From CAZGLR01 sp964526635 (GTDB lineage Bacteria; Zixibacteria; MSB-5A5; GN15; JAAZOE01): 26,579 bases of DNA. A program made the position numbers and the translations under genes. The notes beneath the pieces are model-generated. The model was not told the origin of the DNA and searched no databases. It was given only the letters and a program-made list of their open reading frames with translations. The stretch's first letter is position 1. The number at the start of each line of letters is the position of its first letter. Positions 15,589 to 23,325 of the stretch are shown here, in pieces. The DNA is taken from contig CAZGLR010000039.1 of assembly GCA_964526635.1 (NCBI GenBank), forward strand, positions 1-26,579. The letters are read 5' to 3'.

Positions 15589-17220
15589 ATGGCGGAAATT
15601 ATTAAGCCGGAAGAACTGGCTCAGATAGATCTCAACCCGCCGGCATCATCCTGGATGGATACTCCGGTCAAGTTGATAAAGGGGACCTTTAATTACCCCG
15701 CCAACAAGGAAAGTGAAAAATATCTCGATCTGCCCAATTCGCATGATTGGGATCCGCGGAAAGACGACTGGGATCTTCCGGAGAACTGGAAGGAGATCAT
15801 CATCAAGGGTCTCGGCGACCGGCTCAAACGATTCCGAAGCCTGCGGATTTTCATGGATATCTGCGTTCGTTGCGGCGCCTGCGCCGACAAGTGCCATTTC
15901 TTTATCGGTTCCGGCGACCCCAAGAATATGCCGGTGCTGCGGGCGGAGTTGTTGCGATCGATTTACCGCAACAATTTCACCCTGGCCGGAAAGATCCTGG
16001 GACGCATGGCCGGCGCCCGGGCAGTGACCAAAGAAGTCATCAAAGAATGGTTTTTATACTTCTATCAATGTACCGAATGCCGCCGCTGCTCGGTCTTCTG
16101 TCCCTATGGCATCGATACCGCCGAAATCACCATCATCGGCCGTGAACTGCTCAATGAACTCGGGCTGGGCATCGACTGGATTACCACCCCGGCGGCCAAC
16201 TGCTTCCGGACCGGGAATCATCTTGGCATTCAGCCGCACGGGTTCAAGGACAGTGTCGATTTCGCAATCGATGACATCGAGGACAGCACTGGTGTCCGGG
16301 TCGACGCCTCGGTTAACCGCAAAGGCGCCGAAATCCTCTTCGTAGTGCCGTCGGCCGACTATTTCGGCGACCCGCACTATTATGGTTTCATGGGCTACCT
16401 GGCGCTCTTCCATGAGATCGGACTTGATTACACGCTCAGCGCCTTTGCCTCCGAGGGTGGTAATTTCGGGCTGTTCCATTCACATGAGATGATGAAACGG
16501 CTCAATGCCAAAATCTATGCGGAAGCCAAACGGCTTGGGGTGAAGTGGATTATCGGCGGCGAATGCGGCCATATGTGGCGGGTCCTGCACCAGTACATGG
16601 ACACCCTGAATGGCCCGGCTGACTTTCTTGAAACGCCGGTCTCCCCGATTACCGGAACGGCCTTCGAGAACGCCAGATCCACCAAAATGGTTCACATCTG
16701 TGAGTTTACCGCCGATTTGATCAAGCACAACAAAATCAAGCTGGATAAGTCGCGTAACGATCAGTGGAAAGTGACCTACCACGATTCCTGCAACCCGGCC
16801 CGGGCCATGGGTCTTCTGGATGAACCCCGGTATATTCTCAACAAAGTCTGCAACTACTTCTACGATATGCCGGAGAACACCATCCGCGAACAGACCTTCT
16901 GTTGTGGCAGCGGTTCGGGGATCGGCACCGACGAGAACATGGAAAGCCGCATGCGCGGCGGCTTCCCGCGCGCCAACGCGGTCAAATATGTCCATGACAA
17001 GCATGGTGTCAATTTGCTGAGTTGTATCTGCGCCATCGATAAGGCGACGTTGCCACCGCTTATGGATTACTGGGTGCCCGGCGTGCAGATCGGGGCGGTG
17101 CATGAACTGGTCGGTAATGCGCTCATTATGACCGGCGAGAAGAACCGTGAAAACGACCTGCGCGGGGAACCATTTGTCACCGGAACATCAGAGGTAAAGG
17201 AGGACCCTGCTCATGTATGA
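15589..17220 (+). CDS. dsrK: DsrK, HdrD-like catalytic iron-sulfur subunit
   Basis: A 543-residue cytoplasmic subunit related to heterodisulfide reductase HdrD. It has two [4Fe-4S] motifs (CVRCGACADKCHF from Cys92 and CTECRRCSVFCPYG from Cys161). CCG-type domains follow, with GGECGHMWR, HDSCNPAR, TFCCGSGSG (Cys438-Cys439) and LSCICAIDKA, which hold the non-cubane or special [4Fe-4S] site proposed to reduce the DsrC trisulfide. ATG 15589 follows GGAGAAGGAG and starts two bases after dsrM; the frame upstream of it overlaps dsrM and is not used. The stop overlaps dsrJ by eight bases, so the genes are translationally coupled. Confidence 0.96.
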   Translation: MAEIIKPEELAQIDLNPPASSWMDTPVKLIKGTFNYPANKESEKYLDLPNSHDWDPRKDDWDLPENWKEIIIKGLGDRLKRFRSLRIFMDICVRCGACADKCHFFIGSGDPKNMPVLRAELLRSIYRNNFTLAGKILGRMAGARAVTKEVIKEWFLYFYQCTECRRCSVFCPYGIDTAEITIIGRELLNELGLGIDWITTPAANCFRTGNHLGIQPHGFKDSVDFAIDDIEDSTGVRVDASVNRKGAEILFVVPSADYFGDPHYYGFMGYLALFHEIGLDYTLSAFASEGGNFGLFHSHEMMKRLNAKIYAEAKRLGVKWIIGGECGHMWRVLHQYMDTLNGPADFLETPVSPITGTAFENARSTKMVHICEFTADLIKHNKIKLDKSRNDQWKVTYHDSCNPARAMGLLDEPRYILNKVCNYFYDMPENTIREQTFCCGSGSGIGTDENMESRMRGGFPRANAVKYVHDKHGVNLLSCICAIDKATLPPLMDYWVPGVQIGAVHELVGNALIMTGEKNRENDLRGEPFVTGTSEVKEDPAHV

Positions 17221-17596
17221 TGCCGGCAAAGTGATCACGGGGCTGGTGATCTTTCTCGTCCTGATTCTGTTTCCGGTGTGGTATAATGTTGCCAACGGAC
17301 GTGCCGGATACAGCCCGGAGTTGGCTAAACCGGTCAAGGGCGAGAATTGTGTCATGGAGACATCGTATATGCGGGCGGCCCATATGGATTTGCTCGATAC
17401 CTGGCGTGATGACGTCGTTCGCCGGGCGGATCGTATCCACATCGCCCCCGATGGTAAGAAATTCAACAAAAGCCTGACCAGCACCTGCCTTGACTGCCAC
17501 AGCAACAAGGCGGAGTTTTGCGATAAATGCCATGATTATCTGGCGATCGATCCCTTCTGCTGGGATTGTCACATTATACCGGAGGGAGGTAACTGA
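17213..17596 (+). CDS. dsrJ: DsrJ, periplasmic triheme cytochrome c
   Basis: A 127-residue protein with an uncleaved-type N-terminal membrane anchor (residues about 7-24) and exactly three c-type heme sites: CLDCH (92-96), CDKCH (103-107) and CWDCH (116-120). Cys46 in GENCVMET fits the unusual Cys heme ligand known for DsrJ. It lies on the periplasmic side of DsrMKJOP and may connect the complex to periplasmic redox partners. It overlaps dsrK by eight bases, has AAAGGAGG upstream, and its stop overlaps the dsrO start. Confidence 0.96.
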   Translation: MYDAGKVITGLVIFLVLILFPVWYNVANGRAGYSPELAKPVKGENCVMETSYMRAAHMDLLDTWRDDVVRRADRIHIAPDGKKFNKSLTSTCLDCHSNKAEFCDKCHDYLAIDPFCWDCHIIPEGGN

Positions 17597-18390
17597 TGGG
17601 AATGAAACGCCGTAATTTCCTGGCCGCCGCCGGTATCACCGCATTGACATTTGCCGGTCGCCCGTTGCGTATTCTGGCCCAGGATACGCCGGCCGATACT
17701 GCGGCAGTACCAACCACCGGATTGCCGCAAGAGCATCCGTTGACGGCCAAGCGGTGGGCGATGGTGATCGACTTGCAGAAATGCAAGGATCATGAAAATA
17801 TCAAAGATTGCGCCAGAGCCTGTCATGAGGTCCATAATGTACCGCATTTCGACAATCCCAAAGACGAGATCAAGTGGATCTGGGAGGAAGAATTCCACAC
17901 GGTCTTCCATGAACAGGAAAATCACTTTATCGAAAAAGAACTGGCGCACATTCATGTGCCGGTACTGTGCAATCATTGCGATAATCCCCCCTGTACCCGG
18001 GTTTGTCCGACCAAGTCAACCTGGAAACGGGAGAGTGACGGCATTGTCATGATGGACTGGCATCGTTGTATCGGGTGTCGGTATTGTGTGGCGGCCTGTC
18101 CCTATGGCTCGCGCAGTTTTAACTGGCGCGACCCGCGGCCGCATATTGAGACGATTAATAACGACTATCCGACCCGTATGCGCGGGGTCGTGGAGAAGTG
18201 TACATTCTGCGATGAACGAATTGCCCGGGGCGAAATGCCGGCCTGTGTCGAGGCCGCCAAAAATGATGCCCTAATGTTCGGAGATCTGGAAGATCCCGAT
18301 TCAAACATTCGCAAGGTCCTGGACAAACGCTTCTCGATTCGCCGTAAACCAAACCTGGGCACACAGCCTGAAGTCTATTATCTGGTGTGA
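17596..18390 (+). CDS. dsrO: DsrO, periplasmic Tat-exported ferredoxin-like subunit
   Basis: A 264-residue iron-sulfur protein of the NrfC/PsrB type. The N-terminus MKRRNFLAAAGITALTFAG is a twin-arginine signal, so it is exported folded. The cluster ligands sit in CKDHENIKDCARACHEVHNV, CNHCDNPPCTRVCP, CIGCRYCVAACPYGSRSFNW and CTFCDERIARGEMPACVEAA. It would relay electrons between DsrJ and DsrP. GGAGGGAGG precedes the ATG at 17596, which overlaps the dsrJ stop; the in-frame ATG at 17602 would give a start at the Tat motif itself and is equally possible. Confidence 0.95.
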   Translation: MGMKRRNFLAAAGITALTFAGRPLRILAQDTPADTAAVPTTGLPQEHPLTAKRWAMVIDLQKCKDHENIKDCARACHEVHNVPHFDNPKDEIKWIWEEEFHTVFHEQENHFIEKELAHIHVPVLCNHCDNPPCTRVCPTKSTWKRESDGIVMMDWHRCIGCRYCVAACPYGSRSFNWRDPRPHIETINNDYPTRMRGVVEKCTFCDERIARGEMPACVEAAKNDALMFGDLEDPDSNIRKVLDKRFSIRRKPNLGTQPEVYYLV

Positions 18391-18398
18391 GGTCGACC

Positions 18399-19574
18399 AT
18401 GCTCGAAAAAGCGATATATGGAGATAAACGCTACTGGGGCTGGATTATCCTGCTTTTAGTGATAATCGGTTTCGGCACCGGCGCCTACCTGGTGCAGTTT
18501 CACGAGGGTCTCGGCATCACCGGCCTCAGCCGCGATATTACCTGGGGATTTTATATCGCCCAGTTTACGTTTCTGGTCGGGGTGGCGGCATCAGCCGTGA
18601 TGCTGGTTCTCCCCTACTATCTGCATGATTTTAAGGCTTTCGGCAAAATCACCATACTCGGTGAATTTATTGCCGTGCCGAGTGTTATCATGTGCATGCT
18701 CTTTATTTTTGTCGATATGGGGCAGCCCTTTCGAATACCCAATGTATTCATCTACGCCACTCCCCATTCCATGATGTTCTGGGACACGATCGTCCTGACC
18801 GGCTATCTGCTGCTGAATATTATCATCGGGTGGATCATGCTTGATTCGGAGAAAAAAGGTATCGCTCCGCCAAGCTGGATCAGGCCGGTGATTCTGCTGT
18901 CGATTCCATGGGCCATCAGCATTCACACAGTAACAGCGTTTTTATACATGGGTCTGGCCGCACGACCGTTCTGGATGACCGCTATTCTGGCACCCCGCTT
19001 TCTGGCCTCGGCGTTTGCCGCCGGTCCGGCACTGGTAATCCTGCTGTGTTTGATTCTGCGCAAGGTCGCCAACTTCGATACCGGCAAAGAGGCAATTCAG
19101 AAACTGGCTGTAATTATGACCTACGCCATGATCGCCAATGTCTTCTTTGTCCTGATGGAAGTCTTCACGGCCGTCTACAGCAACATCCCGGAACACGCGG
19201 CTCATTTCCAGTATCTATACCTGGGCATTGATGGCAAAACCGCGTTGGTGCCATGGATGTGGGCGTCATCGGTGATGGCCGTATTCTGCCTCTTCCTGCT
19301 GCTCAATCCCACATGGCGCCGCAACGAGACACTTCTGGCGGTTGCCTGTGTCACCCTGTTTGCCTCGCTCTGGATTGACAAAGGGATGGCTATGGTTGTT
19401 GCCGGTTACATCCCGAATCCGATGGGCGCAGTTGTCGAATACTCACCGACCCTGCTGGAGATAATGATCACAATCGGTGTTTATGGCGCCGGAGCACTCC
19501 TGGTAACCCTGCTGTATAAGATCGCACTGTCGATCAAGCAGCGGCCGGCTATCAGCCTGCGAAAGTACGACTGA
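18399..19574 (+). CDS. dsrP: DsrP, NrfD-like integral membrane subunit
   Basis: A 391-residue polytopic protein of the NrfD/PsrC family, with about ten hydrophobic helices, beginning WGWIILLLVIIGFGTGAYLVQF. No heme ligand pattern is expected in this family; quinone is its likely partner. It should work with DsrO/DsrJ as the quinone module of DsrMKJOP. ATG 18399 has GAGGT seven bases upstream; a GTG at 18387 in the same frame overlaps the dsrO stop and is less likely. It is the last dsr gene, followed by a terminator about 70 bases downstream. Confidence 0.95.
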   Translation: MLEKAIYGDKRYWGWIILLLVIIGFGTGAYLVQFHEGLGITGLSRDITWGFYIAQFTFLVGVAASAVMLVLPYYLHDFKAFGKITILGEFIAVPSVIMCMLFIFVDMGQPFRIPNVFIYATPHSMMFWDTIVLTGYLLLNIIIGWIMLDSEKKGIAPPSWIRPVILLSIPWAISIHTVTAFLYMGLAARPFWMTAILAPRFLASAFAAGPALVILLCLILRKVANFDTGKEAIQKLAVIMTYAMIANVFFVLMEVFTAVYSNIPEHAAHFQYLYLGIDGKTALVPWMWASSVMAVFCLFLLLNPTWRRNETLLAVACVTLFASLWIDKGMAMVVAGYIPNPMGAVVEYSPTLLEIMITIGVYGAGALLVTLLYKIALSIKQRPAISLRKYD

Positions 19575-19579
19575 GTCGG

Positions 19580-19608
19580 TTGACAAGCTCAGCCGAAGGG
19601 TTTATATA
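19580..19608 (+). promoter_or_regulatory. Promoter candidate after dsrP, overlapped by inverted repeat
   Basis: TTGACA (19580-19585), 17 bases, then TATATA (19603-19608) make the best sigma70-like promoter on the plus strand here. Perfect 8-base arms CAGCCGAA (19590-19597) and TTCGGCTG (19609-19616) flank the -10, suggesting an operator. It would drive the CoA-disulfide-reductase-like gene and the tetrapyrrole genes separately from dsr. Confidence 0.6.
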
Positions 19609-19643
19609 TTCGGCTGACTGAATTATAGAAACATACAGGAGAA

Positions 19644-19672
19644 GGGGTTGCGACGGCAACCCCTGCTTTTTT
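19644..19672 (+). terminator. Rho-independent terminator/attenuator at the start of the CoADR-like gene
   Basis: GGGGTTGC-GACG-GCAACCCC, a perfect 8-bp stem with a 4-nt loop, is followed by TGC and six T residues. It can terminate the dsr transcript. It also lies inside the predicted leader of the next gene and overlaps its possible TTG start (19648), so it may act as an attenuator there. Confidence 0.8.
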
Positions 19673-21375
19673 CTATGCTTATAGATCGCACCGATTCCGA
19701 TGTCGTCATTATCGGCGGGGTTGCCTGCGGGCCAAAGACAGCCGCCACCCTCGCCCGTCGCGATAAATCGTTATCAATTACTATCTTCCAAAAAGAAGCC
19801 GAAATCTCCTATGGCACCTGTGGCATGCCGTACTTTGCTTCCGGAGATATCCCCAGCTTCGCCGAGCTGACCCAGACGTCATATAATGTGGCGCGCGATG
19901 TCGATTTCTTCAAGACTTACAAGGGATTTGATGTCATCACCGAAAGCGAAGTTGTCGCTATTGACCGTCAAAAACGACAGGTCACAGTCAGAGACCTGAA
20001 ATCGGGAACCGAAAATCAACATGGGTATAGCTCACTGGTGATTGCCACCGGGGCGCATCCCAATCCGGCGCCATTCCCGGTGGCCCCATCCGAGCGGATC
20101 AGCACGTTTACCCGCCCCGGCGATGCTCGTGCGTTTCGCGCCATGGCCGAGCGGGGCCAGGTTGGATCGGCCCTGATTATCGGCGGCGGGTTCATCGGCT
20201 GCGAGCTGGCCGAAGCCACCGGCAGTATGTGGGGAATCGAAACGACCCTGATCGAACGGGAAAGCCAGCTATTGCCGTATATCCTTGATCCGGAAATGTC
20301 GGGACTGGTCGAAAAGGAACTGGTCACTCAGGATGTGACTGTTAAGACAGGCGCTACGGTTGAAAAAATCACGCTTTCCGACGATGGTTTACCGACGGTA
20401 CACATTAGCGGCAGTGAACCGGTGACTGTGGATTATGTCTTTTTATGCCTCGGAGTTCGTCCCGAGACAGATCTGGCCAAAAGCGCTGGTATCGAACTTG
20501 GACAGACCGGCGGTATTGTAGTCGATGATCATCTCCGTACCTCAGACCCCCATATTTATGCCGGCGGTGATTGTATTGAATCGCTCAATCTGATATCGAA
20601 GCAAAAATTCTATATTCCGATGGGATCACTGGCCAACCGTCATGGCCGCATCATTGCCGAAAACATCTGTGGCCACGAGAATGTTTTTCGCGGCGCAACG
20701 GGCGCGTTCTTCGTCAAGGTCTATGACGTCAATATCGGTGCGGTCGGATTATCCGAACTGGCGGCAGGAAAAGCGGGTATAAAGGCACGGGCGGTCTGGG
20801 GTGCGTTTGGGGATAAACCCGATTATTACCCGGAAGCCGGTACTTTTACGGTGAAGATGGTATACAATATCGACACACGGCAGGTTGTGGGTGTTCAGGC
20901 AGTCGGCCCGGGCGATATCTGCCGGCGGATTGACTCGGCATCGGCGCTGATGCAGTATGGCGCCGGGCTGGAGGATTTTCTGCATTTTGAACACGGCTAC
21001 GCTCCCCCGTATTCAGAAGCCCTGGATCCCCTGCATCACCTGGCCGCCATGGCGCTGGCACAGGAACGAGGATACAATTTCGTGGCACCGTCGATAATGT
21101 CCGACGACCGTCCCTTGATTGTGCTTGATGTCCGTGAGACATCGGAATTTGAGGAACATGCGCTGCCATCGAATAACCATCGCACGGTCGTGAATATTCC
21201 ACTGGGACAACTGCGTGAGCGTATCAGTGAGCTCAACTCATCGGATCCGGTCTATCTCCTCTGCCAGCGGGGTGTACGATCCTATCAGGGCGCAGTGATT
21301 TTGCGACAGAATAAGTTTTCTGACGTACATATTATCGGTGGCGGCTATACGTCGGAAATTGAAAACCGGGAGTAA
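19648..21375 (+). CDS. CoA-disulfide/persulfide reductase-like flavoprotein with C-terminal rhodanese domain
   Basis: 575 residues from TTG 19648 (AGGAG six bases upstream), or 566 from ATG 19675, which lacks a ribosome binding site. The N-terminal FAD motif is VVIIGGVACGPKTAATLAR. The active-site cysteine is in SYGTCGMPYFASGD (Cys49 counted from ATG 19675), as in CoA-disulfide reductase and NADH-dependent persulfide reductase (Npsr). The NAD motif is LIIGGGFIGCELAEA, and the FAD-contacting YAGGDCIE lies further on. The last 95 residues are a rhodanese domain with IVLDVRETSEF and the catalytic cysteine loop LCQRGVRS. The likely role is reduction of CoA or protein persulfides, releasing sulfide next to the sulfite-reduction pathway. 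The substrate is inferred from the domain pairing. Confidence 0.85.
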   Translation: MRRQPLLFSMLIDRTDSDVVIIGGVACGPKTAATLARRDKSLSITIFQKEAEISYGTCGMPYFASGDIPSFAELTQTSYNVARDVDFFKTYKGFDVITESEVVAIDRQKRQVTVRDLKSGTENQHGYSSLVIATGAHPNPAPFPVAPSERISTFTRPGDARAFRAMAERGQVGSALIIGGGFIGCELAEATGSMWGIETTLIERESQLLPYILDPEMSGLVEKELVTQDVTVKTGATVEKITLSDDGLPTVHISGSEPVTVDYVFLCLGVRPETDLAKSAGIELGQTGGIVVDDHLRTSDPHIYAGGDCIESLNLISKQKFYIPMGSLANRHGRIIAENICGHENVFRGATGAFFVKVYDVNIGAVGLSELAAGKAGIKARAVWGAFGDKPDYYPEAGTFTVKMVYNIDTRQVVGVQAVGPGDICRRIDSASALMQYGAGLEDFLHFEHGYAPPYSEALDPLHHLAAMALAQERGYNFVAPSIMSDDRPLIVLDVRETSEFEEHALPSNNHRTVVNIPLGQLRERISELNSSDPVYLLCQRGVRSYQGAVILRQNKFSDVHIIGGGYTSEIENRE

Positions 21376-21386
21376 CAGGACAGATA

Positions 21387-22592
21387 ATGGAAGCATTCAC
21401 CTGGAATCTATATGCCTGCGGCATAAATCATAAATCAGCCGATCTGGAAGAGCGTGAACCGCTGCAGATCGGTCACGACGATATGGCCAAAGCCAGTTCG
21501 ATACTGGTTAATCTCGATGGTATCCGTGAATCGGTTTTGATCTCAACATGCAATCGCAACGAGTTCTACTTCGTAGTCGATAAGGAAATCGAGCCATTGG
21601 AAATCGTGCAGATATTCTACCAAAACTTCAACGAGTACGATATCTCTGATCTTAAAGATAAATTCTACGTTCATAAGGACCACGAGGCGGCCAATCACCT
21701 TTTCCGCGTCGCCGCCGGCGTGGATTCCATGGTCATCGGTGAGAACCAGATTATCAGCCAGATTCGTGAGGGGTATCGATCGGCGTGCAGCATTAAATCG
21801 GCCGGCAAAGTGATACATCGGCTCTTCCACCAGGCCTTTCGCATCGGCAAGCAGGTACGGACCTCGACCGAATTGGGCAAAGGCGCCTGTTCGGTGTCGG
21901 GTGCGACGATTGACATGCTCAAAGCCCGGCTGAGTGAGCACGAAGATCCGAAAATTCTCTTTATCGGATTGAATCAGATGATCAAACTGGCCGCCACCGG
22001 ATTGCTTAAACTCGGATATGACAAATTCATCTTCGCCAACCGGACTGAATCGCGGGCCCGGGAATTTGCCGAGACTTACAAAGTCCCCAGTTATTCGCTG
22101 GAAAGTTTACCACAACTCCTGCGCGAGGCCGATGTGGTCCTGACCTGTACCGGCTCCGAAGAGCCGGTCATTACGCATGAGATGCTGGCTGAACGCGAGC
22201 GATCCAATACCAAAAAGCTGGTGATTGCCGACATGGCTATCCCCCGCGATGTCGCACCCAATGGCACATATCACAACATCGACATCTATAATCTCGAGGA
22301 TGTCAAAGAACATGTTCGTGACGCCCAGAAGCATCGACAGGAAGAAATCCCCAAAGCCGAAGAATTGATCGCGCATCGTCTCGAACAGTTCGTGTACTGG
22401 TTTGATCATGTCCGTCTGGAACCGATGGGCGATGGTCTTGGTGATGCCTTCGAGCAGGTACGGCTCGAGGAAATACGGCATCATCTGAGCGAATTTCCCG
22501 AAGAATATCGGGATTCGATCGATGATATCACACGGCACCTGATCGAAAAACTGCTGCATGTTCATGAACGTTTCGAATCGCAAAAAAAATAG
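21387..22592 (+). CDS. hemA: Glutamyl-tRNA reductase (HemA), first step of tetrapyrrole synthesis
   Basis: A 401-residue protein. GINHKSADLEERE and STCNRNEFY, with active-site Cys55, are the HemA catalytic landmarks. HLFRVAAGVDSMVIGENQIISQIREGY, LFHQAFRIGKQVRTSTELGKGACSVSG and ANRTESRAREFA complete the family pattern. It reduces glutamyl-tRNA(Glu) to glutamate-1-semialdehyde. The NADPH-site region reads FIGLNQMIKLAA (about 190-202) instead of the usual GxGxMG-type sequence, which is odd. It starts 12 bases after the previous gene with AGGAC as ribosome binding site. It heads a block of three tetrapyrrole genes that supply siroheme for DsrAB. Confidence 0.9.
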   Translation: MEAFTWNLYACGINHKSADLEEREPLQIGHDDMAKASSILVNLDGIRESVLISTCNRNEFYFVVDKEIEPLEIVQIFYQNFNEYDISDLKDKFYVHKDHEAANHLFRVAAGVDSMVIGENQIISQIREGYRSACSIKSAGKVIHRLFHQAFRIGKQVRTSTELGKGACSVSGATIDMLKARLSEHEDPKILFIGLNQMIKLAATGLLKLGYDKFIFANRTESRAREFAETYKVPSYSLESLPQLLREADVVLTCTGSEEPVITHEMLAERERSNTKKLVIADMAIPRDVAPNGTYHNIDIYNLEDVKEHVRDAQKHRQEEIPKAEELIAHRLEQFVYWFDHVRLEPMGDGLGDAFEQVRLEEIRHHLSEFPEEYRDSIDDITRHLIEKLLHVHERFESQKK

Positions 22593-22607
22593 AACGGGAA
22601 GTGAGTT

Positions 22608-23294
22608 ATGCCGAATCGTTATCTGCCAATAAACGTATCGATGAAAACGCATCCGATTCTGGTTGTCGGCGGGGGCAACGTGGCCCTGAGGAAAATCGAG
22701 AATCTGATGGATTTCGAAACCGATATTACGGTCGTCGCCCCCGACGTACTCGACCGGATTGAATATTACGCATCAAAAAACATGCTCAAACTCGAACGAC
22801 GGCCCTATCAGTCGCCGGAAGCCGCCAAGTATGGCCTGGTGGTCTCGGCCAGTGATGATGAAGCATTGAATCGCCAGGTGTACAATGATTGCGCCGATGC
22901 CAATGTGCTGGTCAATGTCGTTGACAATCCGCCGCTGTGTACCTTCATCTTTCCGGCCATGCTCAAGCGTGATGCTTTGTCAGTGGCGGTATCGACTGAC
23001 GGCAAAGCACCCTTTCTGGCCGCACATCTCCGTCTTATTCTGGAAAACGTCTTTCCCGATCATTGGAAGAAGATCGTTGACCTGGCCGGCATGTATCGCA
23101 AACGGGTCCAGGAGAAATTCCCCGGCGATGAGCATATCAAGCCGCGTTTTGCCGCCCTCGATCGTTTTCTCCAGGCAGACTGGAAAACTCTGATAAAGGG
23201 AAAAAACGACGAGCAGCTCTGGGCTGAACTGGATCGGTTGATTGAAACCGAAGATGAACCGGAAGAAGCCCCGGATCAAACATCGCAGAATTAA
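22608..23294 (+). CDS. Precorrin-2 dehydrogenase / sirohydrochlorin ferrochelatase (Met8/CysG-N type)
   Basis: A 228-residue protein with the Met8/CysG N-terminal NAD motif ILVVGGGNVALRKIENL, TVVAPDV, VVSASDDEALNRQVYNDC, and the catalytic-aspartate region NVVDNPPLCTFIFPA followed by LSVAVSTDGKAPFLA. It oxidises precorrin-2 to sirohydrochlorin and may insert iron to give siroheme. The C-terminal half is helical and its last 20 residues are acidic. It starts 15 bases after hemA with GGGAAG upstream. With hemA and the SUMT-HemD fusion it completes most of the late siroheme route. hemB, hemC and hemL are not in the window. Confidence 0.9.
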   Translation: MPNRYLPINVSMKTHPILVVGGGNVALRKIENLMDFETDITVVAPDVLDRIEYYASKNMLKLERRPYQSPEAAKYGLVVSASDDEALNRQVYNDCADANVLVNVVDNPPLCTFIFPAMLKRDALSVAVSTDGKAPFLAAHLRLILENVFPDHWKKIVDLAGMYRKRVQEKFPGDEHIKPRFAALDRFLQADWKTLIKGKNDEQLWAELDRLIETEDEPEEAPDQTSQN

Positions 23295-23325
23295 CCGGAG
23301 CGCCGCTCTTTTGGCGGTGTGACAT

